A DNA stretch of 64,000 bases, taken from positions 12,803 to 76,802 of the forward strand of contig DASXOJ010000271.1 of assembly GCA_036494465.1 (NCBI GenBank). The letters run 5' to 3'. Every line of letters begins with the position of its first letter. Position 1 is the stretch's first letter. The notes under the pieces were generated by a model. That model searched no databases. It saw nothing but the letters and a program-made list of their open reading frames with translations, and was not told the origin of the DNA. Below, piece after piece: positions 51,963-61,078 of this stretch. The stretch is from CAJCJE01 sp036494465 (lineage in GTDB: Bacteria > Actinomycetota > Actinomycetes > Mycobacteriales > Pseudonocardiaceae). The position numbers were made by a program, and so were the translations under genes.

Positions 51963-52321
51963 GCGGGCCAGTCGCCGATCGGCGAGATGTCGATGAGGCT
52001 GGCGGAGTCGAGGTGCTCCTGGCGGAGCAGAGTAGCCAGGCAGGCGGTGCCGTCGGCGAGTTCGATGGTGCCGAGCTCCAGCTCCTCCGGCTCGGCAGGC
52101 AACAGGTGGTTGTGCAGGGTTTCCAGGGGGATGTCGTAGACCTCGCCGTGTACCCGGTGTCCGTTGTGCGGCGCCGGGTGCATGGCGGGGAACCGGTTGG
52201 CTACCGAGAAGAACTGGTATTTGGCGGCGGTACGGGCTCGACGAACCAGCGGCGCGCCGCGGAGTTGGTCATGCAGGGGACCACCCTGCATGGCTGAGCC
52301 GTTCAGGAAGATGAAAGGCAC
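51944..52321 (-). CDS. Stand-alone allophanate hydrolase C-terminal-like domain
   Basis: 125 residues. The start FIFLNGSAMQGGPLHDQL and the core FPAMHPAPHNGHRVHGEVYDI fit the gamma-glutamylcyclotransferase-like fold that forms the C-terminal domain of allophanate hydrolase (AtzF). The N-terminal amidase half is missing, so the gene encodes the domain alone. It sits downstream of a purine permease gene in the guanine/xanthine operon, suggesting a role in urea or ureide handling (inference). Confidence 0.7.
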   Translation of the reverse strand: MPFIFLNGSAMQGGPLHDQLRGAPLVRRARTAAKYQFFSVANRFPAMHPAPHNGHRVHGEVYDIPLETLHNHLLPAEPEELELGTIELADGTACLATLLRQEHLDSASLIDISPIGDWPAYLATL

Positions 52322-52330
52322 GGCGACCTC

Positions 52331-53764
52331 CTAGAAGAGGGGTTTGATGGCATTGATGGCGAAGTAGACGACGAACAGCAGGGCGATGATCGTCACCAGC
52401 CAGCCGGCTTCCCGCCAACGGCCCCGGCAGGTTTTCACCGCGACGAATGCGATCAGACCGGCGCCGATGCCGTTGGTGATGGAGTAGGTGAACGGGATGA
52501 GGATGATGGTGAGGAAGATCGGGATCAGGTAATCCGTGTCGTTCCAGGGGATCGACCGGCATTGCGCCATCATCATGCCGCCGACCACGACCAGTGCGGG
52601 CGCGGCGGCTTGCGCGGGAACGATGGCGGCGAGCGGAGTCAACAGGAGGGTGATCGCGAACAGGCCGCCGGTGACGATGCTGGCCAGGCCGGTTCGCGCG
52701 CCTTCGCCGACGCCTGCGGCGGATTCGAGGAACACCGTGTTCGGGGCCGAACCGGTGAGTCCACCCGCGATGGCGCCGGTGCCGTCCACCAGCAGGATGC
52801 GGCCCATCCCTTTGACTTTCCCGTTCTTGTCGGTGAGACCGGCCTCCGCCGACACACCGGTGATGGTGCCCATCGCATCGAAGAAGCCGGACAGCACCAG
52901 CGTGAACAGGAACACCACGGCCTGGATCGGACCGGCTGACGCGAAGCCGCCGAAGAGGTTGACGTGCCCGAACAACGCGAAATCGGGGGCGGCGATGATG
53001 TGCGCGGGCAGCGCAGGGGTGATCAGGCCCCAGTCTTTCGGGTGGAACGCGGAGTTCAGCACGACCGCCAGCACGGTCGCGGTGAGGATGCTGATCAGGA
53101 TCGCGCCGGGGACCTTGCGGGCGACCAGGACGATCATCAGCAGCAGACCGACGCAGAACACCGCGATCGGCAGCCCGGCGAGGTGCCCGTCGACGCCCAT
53201 CCGGACCGGCACATCGGTGCCAGCGGCATCCGGGGTCCTGGTCACGAAACCGGCGCTGACCAGGCCGACGAGCGCGATGTAGAGGCCGATGCCCACGGTG
53301 ATCGCGATTTTGATCGGCGCGGGGATGGCGTTCATGATGCGTTCGCGGACGCCGCTGACCGCCATCACGACGATGCAGAGGCCTTCCAGGATCACCAGGC
53401 CGAAGGCTTCCGGCCAGGTCATCGCGGGGGCGAGTTGGTAGGCGACGATGCCGTTGACGCCGAGACCGGCGGCGAGCGCGAGCGGCGCGTTGCCGATGAG
53501 TCCCATCAGGACGGTCATGACCGCGGCGGCGAGCGCGGTTGCCGTGGTGAGCGAGGTGGTGCTGAGTTTGGCGCCGGTGATGTCGGCGCTGCCACCGAGG
53601 ATCAGCGGGTTCAGCAGCACGATGTAGGACATGGCCACGAAGGTGGTGAGACCACCGCGCAGTTCGCGGCCGACGGTGCTGCCCCGGGAGCGGAGGCGGA
53701 ACATTCGTTCGAGCGGAGATGCCGTGGTTGTGGTGGTCGAGGTGGGTTCGAGCAGACGGGTCAC
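52331..53764 (-). CDS. AzgA-like purine permease (NCS2 family)
   Basis: 477 residues with about 12-14 helices. LTTFVAMSYIVLLNPLILGG near the start, SGFFDAMGTITGVSAEAGL in the centre and GSAPNTVFLESAAGVGEGARTG match adenine/guanine/hypoxanthine permeases of the AzgA type. The GTG at 53764 has GGAGG six bases upstream. It follows the guanine deaminase gene in the same direction. Confidence 0.92.
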   Translation of the reverse strand: MTRLLEPTSTTTTTASPLERMFRLRSRGSTVGRELRGGLTTFVAMSYIVLLNPLILGGSADITGAKLSTTSLTTATALAAAVMTVLMGLIGNAPLALAAGLGVNGIVAYQLAPAMTWPEAFGLVILEGLCIVVMAVSGVRERIMNAIPAPIKIAITVGIGLYIALVGLVSAGFVTRTPDAAGTDVPVRMGVDGHLAGLPIAVFCVGLLLMIVLVARKVPGAILISILTATVLAVVLNSAFHPKDWGLITPALPAHIIAAPDFALFGHVNLFGGFASAGPIQAVVFLFTLVLSGFFDAMGTITGVSAEAGLTDKNGKVKGMGRILLVDGTGAIAGGLTGSAPNTVFLESAAGVGEGARTGLASIVTGGLFAITLLLTPLAAIVPAQAAAPALVVVGGMMMAQCRSIPWNDTDYLIPIFLTIILIPFTYSITNGIGAGLIAFVAVKTCRGRWREAGWLVTIIALLFVVYFAINAIKPLF

Positions 53765-53793
53765 GAGCGTCCTCCCATGCCGGTGGGCGTGCT

Positions 53794-53833
53794 CGACCAG
53801 AGCCCGGCACCTCGATGGTGCGGGCCCTGGTCG
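53794..53833 (-). terminator. Imperfect hairpin between guaD and permease genes
   Basis: CGACCAG...GGCACC on the left and GGTGC...CTGGTCG on the right pair around TCGAT with small bulges. There is no T-run. It may attenuate readthrough from the deaminase gene into the permease gene. Confidence 0.5.
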
Positions 53834-53889
53834 GGACGGTGTTGGCTTTTGCGGTGCTCCGGTCAGCACCGGGTGGTCAACGCGACGAG

Positions 53890-54360
53890 TCAGTACTCGA
53901 CGCGGTTGGGTTGCGCGAGCCAGCGGTCGAACGGGGTCGTTCCGTCTACCTGGGACAGCTGGGCCACGGTCATGGACCAGCTTTCCCTTGGCTTGTCGAA
54001 CAGTTCGTAGAAGTCGCGGTCGTTGAAGCCGGCGCGGGCGGCGTCGTCGCGGTCGGCCGCGTAGAGCACGCGGTCCAGGTGCGCCCACATCGCGGTCGCC
54101 ATGCACATCGGGCACGGTTCGCACGAGGACAGCAGCAGGCAGCCGGTGAGCTTGAAGTCGCCGAGCCTGCGACATGCCGTGCGGATCGCGACCACTTCGG
54201 CGTGTGCGGTGGGGTCGAGGTCGCTGGTCACCTGGTTCACCCCGGTCGCGACGACCTCACCGGCCCGGACGACGACCGCGCCGAACGGGCCACCGCCGAG
54301 CGCCACGTTCTCCGAGGCGAGGTCGACGGCCATGCGCAGCCAGTCCTGCTCTGTTGACAC
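53890..54360 (-). CDS. guaD: Guanine deaminase (cytidine-deaminase fold)
   Basis: 156 residues, the same length as I recall for B. subtilis GuaD. Zinc motifs are H53-A-E55 and C83-x2-C86 (PCPMC). FNDRDFYELFDKPRESW near the C-terminus matches the guanine-specific branch rather than TadA. It converts guanine to xanthine for the xanthine dehydrogenase encoded immediately upstream. The GTG at 54360 has AGGAGG eight bases upstream. Confidence 0.85.
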   Translation of the reverse strand: MSTEQDWLRMAVDLASENVALGGGPFGAVVVRAGEVVATGVNQVTSDLDPTAHAEVVAIRTACRRLGDFKLTGCLLLSSCEPCPMCMATAMWAHLDRVLYAADRDDAARAGFNDRDFYELFDKPRESWSMTVAQLSQVDGTTPFDRWLAQPNRVEY

Positions 54361-54371
54361 GGGAATGCCTC

Positions 54372-56660
54372 CTACGTTCCGGTGATGTGTTCGGGGCGAA
54401 CGGGGGTTCTGGTGAGCGCGAGGCCGGTCGCGGCGCGGATCGCGGCGACGATGGCCGGGGTCGAGGAGATGGTCGGGGGTTCGCCGACACCGCGCAGACC
54501 GTAGGGCGCGTGGGGATCGGGGTTTTCCAGGACGTCGATGTCCATCGGCGGCATGTCCAGGATGGTGGGGATCAGGTAGTCGGTGAAGGACGGGTTGCGG
54601 ATCTTCCCGTCGACGATCTGGATCTCCTCCATGACCGCGAGTCCGAGCCCCTGCGCCGAACCGCCCTGGATCTGGCCGAGGACCGCTTGCGGGTTCATGG
54701 CTTTGCCGACGTCCTGCGCGCAGTCGAGCTGAACCACCCGGACCAGGCCGAGTTCGGTGTCCACGTCGACGATGGCGCGGTGCGCGGCGAAGCCGTACTG
54801 CACGTGCGCGTTGCCCTGGCCGGTGACCGGGTCGATCGGCTCGGTGCTGCGGTGTCGCCATTCGACGGTTTCCTCGACGACTTCGGTGCTGAGCACGTCG
54901 ACCAGATCCGCGAGCACGCCGGAGGTGTCCGAGACCAGCTTGCCGTCCACCAGGGTCAGGTCGCGGCGCGGCAGGTTGTAGCGCCGGGCGGCGAGGGTGA
55001 GCAGCGAGGCGCGGACGGCTTCGCAGGCGGCTTTCACCGCACCGCCGGTGACATAGGTCTGGCGGGACGCCGATGTCGATCCGCCGTTGCCGACCGAGGT
55101 GTCGGTGGGATGCACGGTGACGCGGTGGATGCCGAGCTCGGAGCGGATGATCTGCTGCTCGATGGTGATCAGGCCTTGGCCGACCTCGGCCGCTGCCGTG
55201 TGCACGGTGGCCACCGGCTCGTCCGCGATGACCTCGATGCGCAGCCGCGCGGTCGAATAGTCGTCGAAGCCTTCGGAGAAACAGACGTTCTTGATGCCGA
55301 CCGCGTAACCGATGCCGCGCACCACGCCTTCGCCGTGCGTGGTGTTCGAGACGCCGCCGGGGAGCTGGCGGATGTCGGGATCGGCGGGCAACGGGGCGGG
55401 CATCGGCTTCCTGCGGACCCGGTCGAGCAGTTCGACGACCGGCGCGGGCGCGTCGACGAGCTGCCCGGTGGGCATGACGCTGCCCTCGGCCATCGCGTTG
55501 CGCGCGCGGAACTCGACCGGGTGCATGCCGAGCGTGGCCGCTATTTTGTCCATTTGGGACTCGTAAGCGAAACCCGCCTGCACCGCGCCGAAACCGCGCA
55601 TCGCACCGCAGGGCGGGTTGTTGGTGTAGGTGCCCCAGCAGTCGATGTTCACGTTGGGAATGTCGTAGGGGCCCGCGCCGAGGGTGGCGGCGTTGGCGAC
55701 GACCGCGCCGGTGCTGGACGCGTAGGCGCCGCCGTCGAGGTAGATCTTCGCCTTGAGGTAGACGAGTTTGCCCGCGCTGGTCACGCCGTGCTCGTAGTAG
55801 AGCTTGGCCGGGTGCCGGTGCACGTGGCCGAAGAACGACTCCTCGCGGTTGTAGACCATCTTCACCGGTTTGCCCACATGCAGCGCGAGCAGACAGGAGT
55901 GCACCTGCATGGAGAGGTCTTCCCGGCCGCCGAACGCGCCGCCGACGCCCGCGAGCGTGAGCCGGACCTTCGATATCGGGAGGCCGAGCGCTGCTGCCAC
56001 TTGGCGCTGGTCGACGTGCAGCCACTGGGTGGCGACGTAGAGGTCGATGCTGCCGTCCTCGGCGGGCACCGCGAGACCGGATTCGGGACCGAGGAACGCC
56101 TGGTCCTGCATGCCGACTTCGTACTCGCCACTGACCACGATGTCAGCGGTCGCGTTCGGATCGCCCTTGCGGATCGGGACGTGCCGGACCACGTTGCCGC
56201 CGGGGTGCAGGATCGGTCCTTCGCCGGAGACGGCGGTTTCGGCGTCGGTGAGGGGTTCGCGGACGTCGTACTCGACCTTGATCAGTTTTATCGCTCTGCG
56301 CGCGGTTTCCGGGTGGTCGGCACCCACCAGCGCGACTGGTTCGCCCTGGTAGCGCACGGTGTCCACGGCGAGCACCGGCTGGTCGGAGTGTTCGAGGCCG
56401 TAGAGGTTGGTGCCGGGGACGTCGCGGTGGGTAAGAACCGCGTAGACGCCGGGCAGCTTCAACGCCTCGGTGAGGTCGATGCCGGTGATGTGCGCGTACG
56501 GGTGCGGGCTGCGCAGGGTCGCGCCCCAGATCATGTCCTCGTGCCAGAGGTCCGACGAGTACGCGAACTGGCCTTTTGCCTTCAGCGGTCCGTCCGGGCG
56601 GCGGGCGTTCGTGCCGATCCCGTCGGCAACGCCGCTGGTGACGGCGGTTTCCTGAGTCAT
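54372..56660 (-). CDS. xdhA: Xanthine dehydrogenase, molybdopterin-binding subunit
   Basis: 762 residues. GGAFGGRED, AMRGFGAVQAGFAYE and the late GLRGVGEPP with the catalytic Glu mark the molybdenum subunit of the xanthine oxidase family. It oxidises hypoxanthine and xanthine to urate. The ATG overlaps the stop of the deaminase gene upstream (ATGA). Gene naming differs among bacteria; the role is clear, the letter is not. Confidence 0.92.
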   Translation of the reverse strand: MTQETAVTSGVADGIGTNARRPDGPLKAKGQFAYSSDLWHEDMIWGATLRSPHPYAHITGIDLTEALKLPGVYAVLTHRDVPGTNLYGLEHSDQPVLAVDTVRYQGEPVALVGADHPETARRAIKLIKVEYDVREPLTDAETAVSGEGPILHPGGNVVRHVPIRKGDPNATADIVVSGEYEVGMQDQAFLGPESGLAVPAEDGSIDLYVATQWLHVDQRQVAAALGLPISKVRLTLAGVGGAFGGREDLSMQVHSCLLALHVGKPVKMVYNREESFFGHVHRHPAKLYYEHGVTSAGKLVYLKAKIYLDGGAYASSTGAVVANAATLGAGPYDIPNVNIDCWGTYTNNPPCGAMRGFGAVQAGFAYESQMDKIAATLGMHPVEFRARNAMAEGSVMPTGQLVDAPAPVVELLDRVRRKPMPAPLPADPDIRQLPGGVSNTTHGEGVVRGIGYAVGIKNVCFSEGFDDYSTARLRIEVIADEPVATVHTAAAEVGQGLITIEQQIIRSELGIHRVTVHPTDTSVGNGGSTSASRQTYVTGGAVKAACEAVRASLLTLAARRYNLPRRDLTLVDGKLVSDTSGVLADLVDVLSTEVVEETVEWRHRSTEPIDPVTGQGNAHVQYGFAAHRAIVDVDTELGLVRVVQLDCAQDVGKAMNPQAVLGQIQGGSAQGLGLAVMEEIQIVDGKIRNPSFTDYLIPTILDMPPMDIDVLENPDPHAPYGLRGVGEPPTISSTPAIVAAIRAATGLALTRTPVRPEHITGT

Positions 56661-58012
56661 GCCGCTCCCTCCGCGAGCCGGGTGCTGGCTTTGCGCAACG
56701 CCTCGGCCAGTTCGGCGTCGTCGGCGGTGCGCAGTTCGTTGTTGGTGACGACGGGTTTTCCGTCGACCAGCAGCAGTTCGAGGGGTGCTGGCGGGCCGAA
56801 GACGAGCGCGGCTGTCGGATCCGCGATGCCCGCGTGCGCGAAGCCGTCCAGGCGCCAGACCGCGAGATCGGCGAGCGCCCCGGGGCGCAGCATGCCGAGA
56901 TCCGCCGACCTGCCAAGGCAGCGCGCGCCGCCGACCGTCGCCATCCACAGGGTTTGCCTGGCGGACAGGGAAGTCGGACCGCCGCGCAGGCGGGCGATCA
57001 TCAGGGCCTGGTGCATTTCCTCTGCCAGGCCACCGGATTCGTTGGACGCGGCACCGTCCGCGCCGAGCCCGACCGCGACCCCGGCGTCGAGCAGTTCGCG
57101 CACGGGCGCCATGCCGGCGCCGATGCGCGCGTTGGACGTGGGGCAGTGCGCGACGCCGGTCTGGCTGTTCGCGATCGCCTTGATGGCCTCTGCGTTGAGG
57201 TGGATGCCGTGGCCTAGCCAGACATCCGGGCCGAGCCAGCCGAGATCGGCGGCGTACTCGACCGGGCTGCGGCCGAATTCGCGTTGGCACTGTTCTTCTT
57301 CGTCGACGGTTTCGGCGAGGTGGGTGTGCAGGCGGGTGCTGGTGCGGCGAGCGAGTTCGGCGGCGCCGGTCATCAGTTCCCGGGTGACCGAGAACGGGGA
57401 GCACGGGCCGACGGCGACCTGGATACGTGCGTCGGGGGACGGGTCGTGGTGGGTGTTGATCGCGGTTTCCGTCGCGATCAGGGCGGCTTCGGTGTCCTCG
57501 ACGATCCGGTCCGGCGGGAGACCGCCCTTGCTGACACCCCGGTCCATCGAACCGCGCACCAGGTGCAGCCGTGGACCGATCCGGTTGGCCGCCTCGACCA
57601 GCGCGGACACCTGGTCGCCGCCGTCGCTGGGGAAGACGTAGTGGTGGTCGGCGATGGTGGTGCAGCCGGTCAGCGCGAGGCGGGCCATGCCCGCTGCCGC
57701 TGCCGCGTTGGTGATGTCGGCGTCGAGCCTGCCCCACACCGGGTACAGCGCGACCAGCCATTGGAACAGGGTGGCGTCCTGCGCGTGGCCGCGCGTCGCC
57801 CACTGGTAGAGGTGGTGGTGGGTGTTGACGAAACCAGGCGTGACCAGGCAGCCGCGCGCGTCGATATGCGTCGCGGCCGGGTCGGCGGGGGCCTGACCTT
57901 CACCTACCGCAAGGATTCGGTTGTCCTCGACGACGATGTGACCGGACGCGTATTCGGTCAGTGCATCGTCCATTGTGGATATCGCGGCGTTCTCGATGAC
58001 GATGCGGCTCAT
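56657..58012 (-). CDS. 8-oxoguanine deaminase-like amidohydrolase
   Basis: 451 residues of the amidohydrolase superfamily. PGFVNTHHHLYQWATRG gives the metal HxH and the QWxTR feature of 8-oxoguanine deaminases, with LHTHLAET, GHGIHLN and GADGAASN completing the site. It turns 8-oxoguanine into urate and thus enters the same pathway. It is embedded between two xanthine dehydrogenase subunit genes and overlaps both by four bases. Confidence 0.85.
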   Translation of the reverse strand: MSRIVIENAAISTMDDALTEYASGHIVVEDNRILAVGEGQAPADPAATHIDARGCLVTPGFVNTHHHLYQWATRGHAQDATLFQWLVALYPVWGRLDADITNAAAAAGMARLALTGCTTIADHHYVFPSDGGDQVSALVEAANRIGPRLHLVRGSMDRGVSKGGLPPDRIVEDTEAALIATETAINTHHDPSPDARIQVAVGPCSPFSVTRELMTGAAELARRTSTRLHTHLAETVDEEEQCQREFGRSPVEYAADLGWLGPDVWLGHGIHLNAEAIKAIANSQTGVAHCPTSNARIGAGMAPVRELLDAGVAVGLGADGAASNESGGLAEEMHQALMIARLRGGPTSLSARQTLWMATVGGARCLGRSADLGMLRPGALADLAVWRLDGFAHAGIADPTAALVFGPPAPLELLLVDGKPVVTNNELRTADDAELAEALRKASTRLAEGAA

Positions 58013-58476
58013 GCGTTGATCCGCCTTCCTGCCAGCCGGACCGCGTCCAGGATCTTCTCGTAACCGGTGCAGCGGCACAGGTTCCCGGCCAGCGCCTCGC
58101 GGATCTCCGGATCGGACGGGTTCGGCACCCGGTGCAGCAGGTCGTGCGCGGCCACGATCAGACCGGGGCTGCAGAAGCCGCACTGCACCGCGCCGGCCTC
58201 GACGAACGCCTCCTGGACCGGGTCGAGGGCCTCGCCCTGCGCCAGTCCCTCGACCGTCCGCACGTCGCGGTGCTGCGCCTGACCGGCGGCGACCAGGCAG
58301 GAACACACCGGGCTGTCGTCGAGGTAGACCGTGCACGAGCCACATTCGCCCTGTTCACAGGCGTTCTTGGAACCGGGAAGGCCGAGCCGTTCGCGCAGCA
58401 GGTACAACAGGCTCTCGCCCTCCCACACGTCGTCGGCGGTGCGGTCCTCGCCGTTCACCGTCACGCGTACCCGCAT
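58009..58476 (-). CDS. xdhC: Xanthine dehydrogenase, 2Fe-2S subunit
   Basis: 155 residues. The plant-type cluster ligands are C40, C45, C48 and C60, and the second cluster uses C99-x2-C102 with C134-x-C136 (CGFC and CRC). It passes electrons from the molybdenum site to FAD. The ATG at 58476 begins 4 bases after the stop of the FAD subunit gene. Confidence 0.93.
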   Translation of the reverse strand: MRVRVTVNGEDRTADDVWEGESLLYLLRERLGLPGSKNACEQGECGSCTVYLDDSPVCSCLVAAGQAQHRDVRTVEGLAQGEALDPVQEAFVEAGAVQCGFCSPGLIVAAHDLLHRVPNPSDPEIREALAGNLCRCTGYEKILDAVRLAGRRINA

Positions 58477-58480
58477 GTCG

Positions 58481-59341
58481 TCAGCCCCTCCGGTATTCGG
58501 TCCAGGCCCAGCGCAACGTGCGCCGGGCGAGTACGGCGAGCGCGTGCCGTCGGTAGGCCGCGCTGCCGCGCACGTCGTCGATGGGTGAAGCCGCTGATGA
58601 CGCGAGGTCGCCGAAGTAGTCGACGACGTTGTCCGCCAACGGTTTCGGTCGATCCCACAAATCCGTGAGTTCGCCGGTGATGAAGTCCTCGGCCTCGGTC
58701 GCGTGCCGTGGCGTCGGGGCCGACGAGCCCACCGCGGCGCCGACCTTGCGGGTCGCGGGGGAGAGGCTCAGGCCGAACGAGCAGACCGCGATGACCATGG
58801 CGTTGCGGGTGCCGACCTTGGCGAACTGCTGCGGACCATCGGCGGGCGCGAGGTGCACCGCGGCGATCAGCTCGTCGGGATCGAGTGCGTTGCGCTTGAC
58901 GCCCAGGTAGAAGTCGGCGACGGGGATCATCCGGGTGCCGCGCGTCGACGCGACCTCGACGGTGGCGTCGGTGGCGAGTAGCACCGGGTGGGTGTCACCG
59001 GCTGGGGACGCCGAGCCGAGGTTGCCGCCGACCGTGCCGCGATTGCGGATCTGCGGCGATCCGACCGTGCGGCTCGCCATCGCCAGGCCGGGGAGTTTCC
59101 GGCCGAGTTCGTCGATGATGCGCGCATAGGGGACGGCCGCGCCGAGACGGATGCGGCCGTCGGCTTCGGACCAGTCGGTCAGCTCGGTGACGGGGTTGAG
59201 GTCGATCAGGGCAGCCGGGCGGCGGTGGTCGAAGTTCAACTCCACCATCACGTCCGTGCCACCGGAGATCGGCACCGCGTCCGGTCGTTGCGCCTTCAAC
59301 TCCAGCGCCTCTGACCAGCTCCCCGGTCGGAGAAAATCCAC
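58481..59341 (-). CDS. xdhB: Xanthine dehydrogenase, FAD-binding subunit
   Basis: 286 residues. PISGGTDVMVELN and IRNRGTVGGNLGSASPAGD are the two FAD-binding stretches of the CoxM/XdhB family. The GTG at 59341 has AGGAGG six bases upstream. It is the first gene of the long minus-strand purine operon that continues through the deaminases and permease. Confidence 0.92.
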   Translation of the reverse strand: MDFLRPGSWSEALELKAQRPDAVPISGGTDVMVELNFDHRRPAALIDLNPVTELTDWSEADGRIRLGAAVPYARIIDELGRKLPGLAMASRTVGSPQIRNRGTVGGNLGSASPAGDTHPVLLATDATVEVASTRGTRMIPVADFYLGVKRNALDPDELIAAVHLAPADGPQQFAKVGTRNAMVIAVCSFGLSLSPATRKVGAAVGSSAPTPRHATEAEDFITGELTDLWDRPKPLADNVVDYFGDLASSAASPIDDVRGSAAYRRHALAVLARRTLRWAWTEYRRG

Positions 59342-59502
59342 CGGCTGCCTCCTGTCTCGTCCTGGAGAACGTGTGTGTCGTAGTACACAGAATGCAGTGG
59401 TGGGCGGGCTACGGCGAGAACACACGAATCCGCGTGACATGCACAACCGCTATTTTGTAGATTTCTCCAAATCGGCCGCTGGCCAGGGCTCAGGAGGTCG
59501 CC

Positions 59503-61005
59503 ATGGTGTCCGTACGCACCGTTGCAGACATGCCCGAACTGCGCTTGACCGTGCGTGCGGGCGTCGAGCAGCTCGATCGGGTGATTTCGCGGATCTACGG
59601 CACCGAACTGCCCGATCCGAGCCGTTTCCTGTCCGGCGGTGAGCTGGTCATCAGCGGTCTGCTGTGGCTGCGCGGACCCGGGGACGTCGCGGTTTTCGTT
59701 GCCGCGCTGTCCGATGCGGGCGTGGCCGCGCTGGTCTGCTGCGACGCGGACACCGGGATCGTGCCGCCCGAACTGGTCACCGAGTGTCGCCGTCGCGGGG
59801 TGCCACTGCTCGAAGTGGACGTCGAGCTGCCGTTCTCGCTGATCATCGACCGGGTCGGCCTCGCGTTGGCGACCGAGCGGGTCGGCGGTGGCGCGTCGCG
59901 GCGCGGGCTGGTGTCCGCGATGGCCCGTGGCGCCGGGGTCGGTGAGCTGCTGCGGTTGGGCGTCGCCGAAGTGGGCGCGTCGTGCTGGGTGGTCAGCACG
60001 TTGGGGCGGTTGGTCGCGGGTGACGAACCGCTGCCGGACGCGCGGCGGGCGCGGCTGGTCAGCGACTTCCTGCAAGGCAGCCGGAGGGTGCGCTCGGACG
60101 GCGTCGAACTGGCGCTGTTCCCGGTCGACGACCCGAGCGGACCGGAACTGACCAGGTGGTTCCTGGTCGTGGACGGCTCGGTGCCGAGCGCCGATCAGAC
60201 CGTGGCCGAGCTGGCGAGCGTGCTGGGCGTGCAGCGGGCGCGGGAACGGGAGAGCAGGCACGTCGCCGCGCGGGCCGTGGACACGTTGCTGGAACTGGTG
60301 CTGGCCGGGTCGGCCGAGATCGTGTCGACGGCGAGTGCTGCCGGGTTGGCCGCGAGCGCTGAGCTGCGGGTGCTGGCTGCGTCCGCGCCCGGATTCACCG
60401 TGGTGCAGGCGCGGGCGGTGCTGGAAGAGGTCGCGGCGCTGCTGTGTCCGGACGGGCTGGTCGGGTCGGTGGGGGAGGACGCGTACGCGTTGTTGCCGTG
60501 GCCCGCGTCGGGCGGTGGCGAGCTGGCCGAGCGGATCGCGGTCGCGTTGCGGACCGTCGAGCCGGGGTTGGCGGATCGGCGGATCGTGGTCGGGATCAGT
60601 TCGGCGACCGCGCTGCGCGAACTGCCGGGCGCGATCCAGGAGGCCGGGCACGCGCGGCAGATGGCGGCGCGGCGCGGTGGGCGAACCCGGGTGGTCGCGG
60701 GCGAGGAGATCGCCGCGCACCAGCTGTTGCTCGCTGTGCTGCCCGGCGAGTTGCGTGGCGCGTTGCGGCGCAGAGTGCTGGGACCGGTGCTGGACTACGA
60801 CGCCGAGCACGGCGGCAGCCTGCTCACCACGCTCGCGGTCTTCCTGGACTGCGCGGGTTCGTGGGCGAAAGCGGCCGCGAAGCTGCATGTGCACGTGAAC
60901 ACGTTGCGTTACCGAATTGGGCGAATCGAGGAACTGGCCGACGTCGACCTCAACGATTTCGGGCAGCGTGTCGACGTGTATCTCGCCCTCCACGCCGAGC
61001 CATAG
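59503..61005 (+). CDS. pucR: PucR-family purine catabolism regulator
   Basis: 500 residues. The N-terminal PucR domain (about 1-125) begins VRTVADMPELRLTV, and the C-terminal helix-turn-helix (about 440-495) contains GSWAKAAAKLHVHVNTLRYRIGRIEEL in two helices. It is divergent from the xanthine dehydrogenase operon, so it probably activates it. The ATG follows AGGAGG by about six bases. Confidence 0.92.
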   Translation: MVSVRTVADMPELRLTVRAGVEQLDRVISRIYGTELPDPSRFLSGGELVISGLLWLRGPGDVAVFVAALSDAGVAALVCCDADTGIVPPELVTECRRRGVPLLEVDVELPFSLIIDRVGLALATERVGGGASRRGLVSAMARGAGVGELLRLGVAEVGASCWVVSTLGRLVAGDEPLPDARRARLVSDFLQGSRRVRSDGVELALFPVDDPSGPELTRWFLVVDGSVPSADQTVAELASVLGVQRARERESRHVAARAVDTLLELVLAGSAEIVSTASAAGLAASAELRVLAASAPGFTVVQARAVLEEVAALLCPDGLVGSVGEDAYALLPWPASGGGELAERIAVALRTVEPGLADRRIVVGISSATALRELPGAIQEAGHARQMAARRGGRTRVVAGEEIAAHQLLLAVLPGELRGALRRRVLGPVLDYDAEHGGSLLTTLAVFLDCAGSWAKAAAKLHVHVNTLRYRIGRIEELADVDLNDFGQRVDVYLALHAEP

Positions 61006-61078
61006 CGCTGATCAGCACATTCGGCACCGTCCGGTACCGGAGTCGCGGTAGGTGACGATCTGTCGATAACCTTGGTCG

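Noticed and set aside
54174..57641. Plus-strand open frame of 1155 codons
   Set aside because: Antisense to xanthine dehydrogenase and 8-oxoguanine deaminase, which have clear motifs; no ribosome site or domain on the plus strand.
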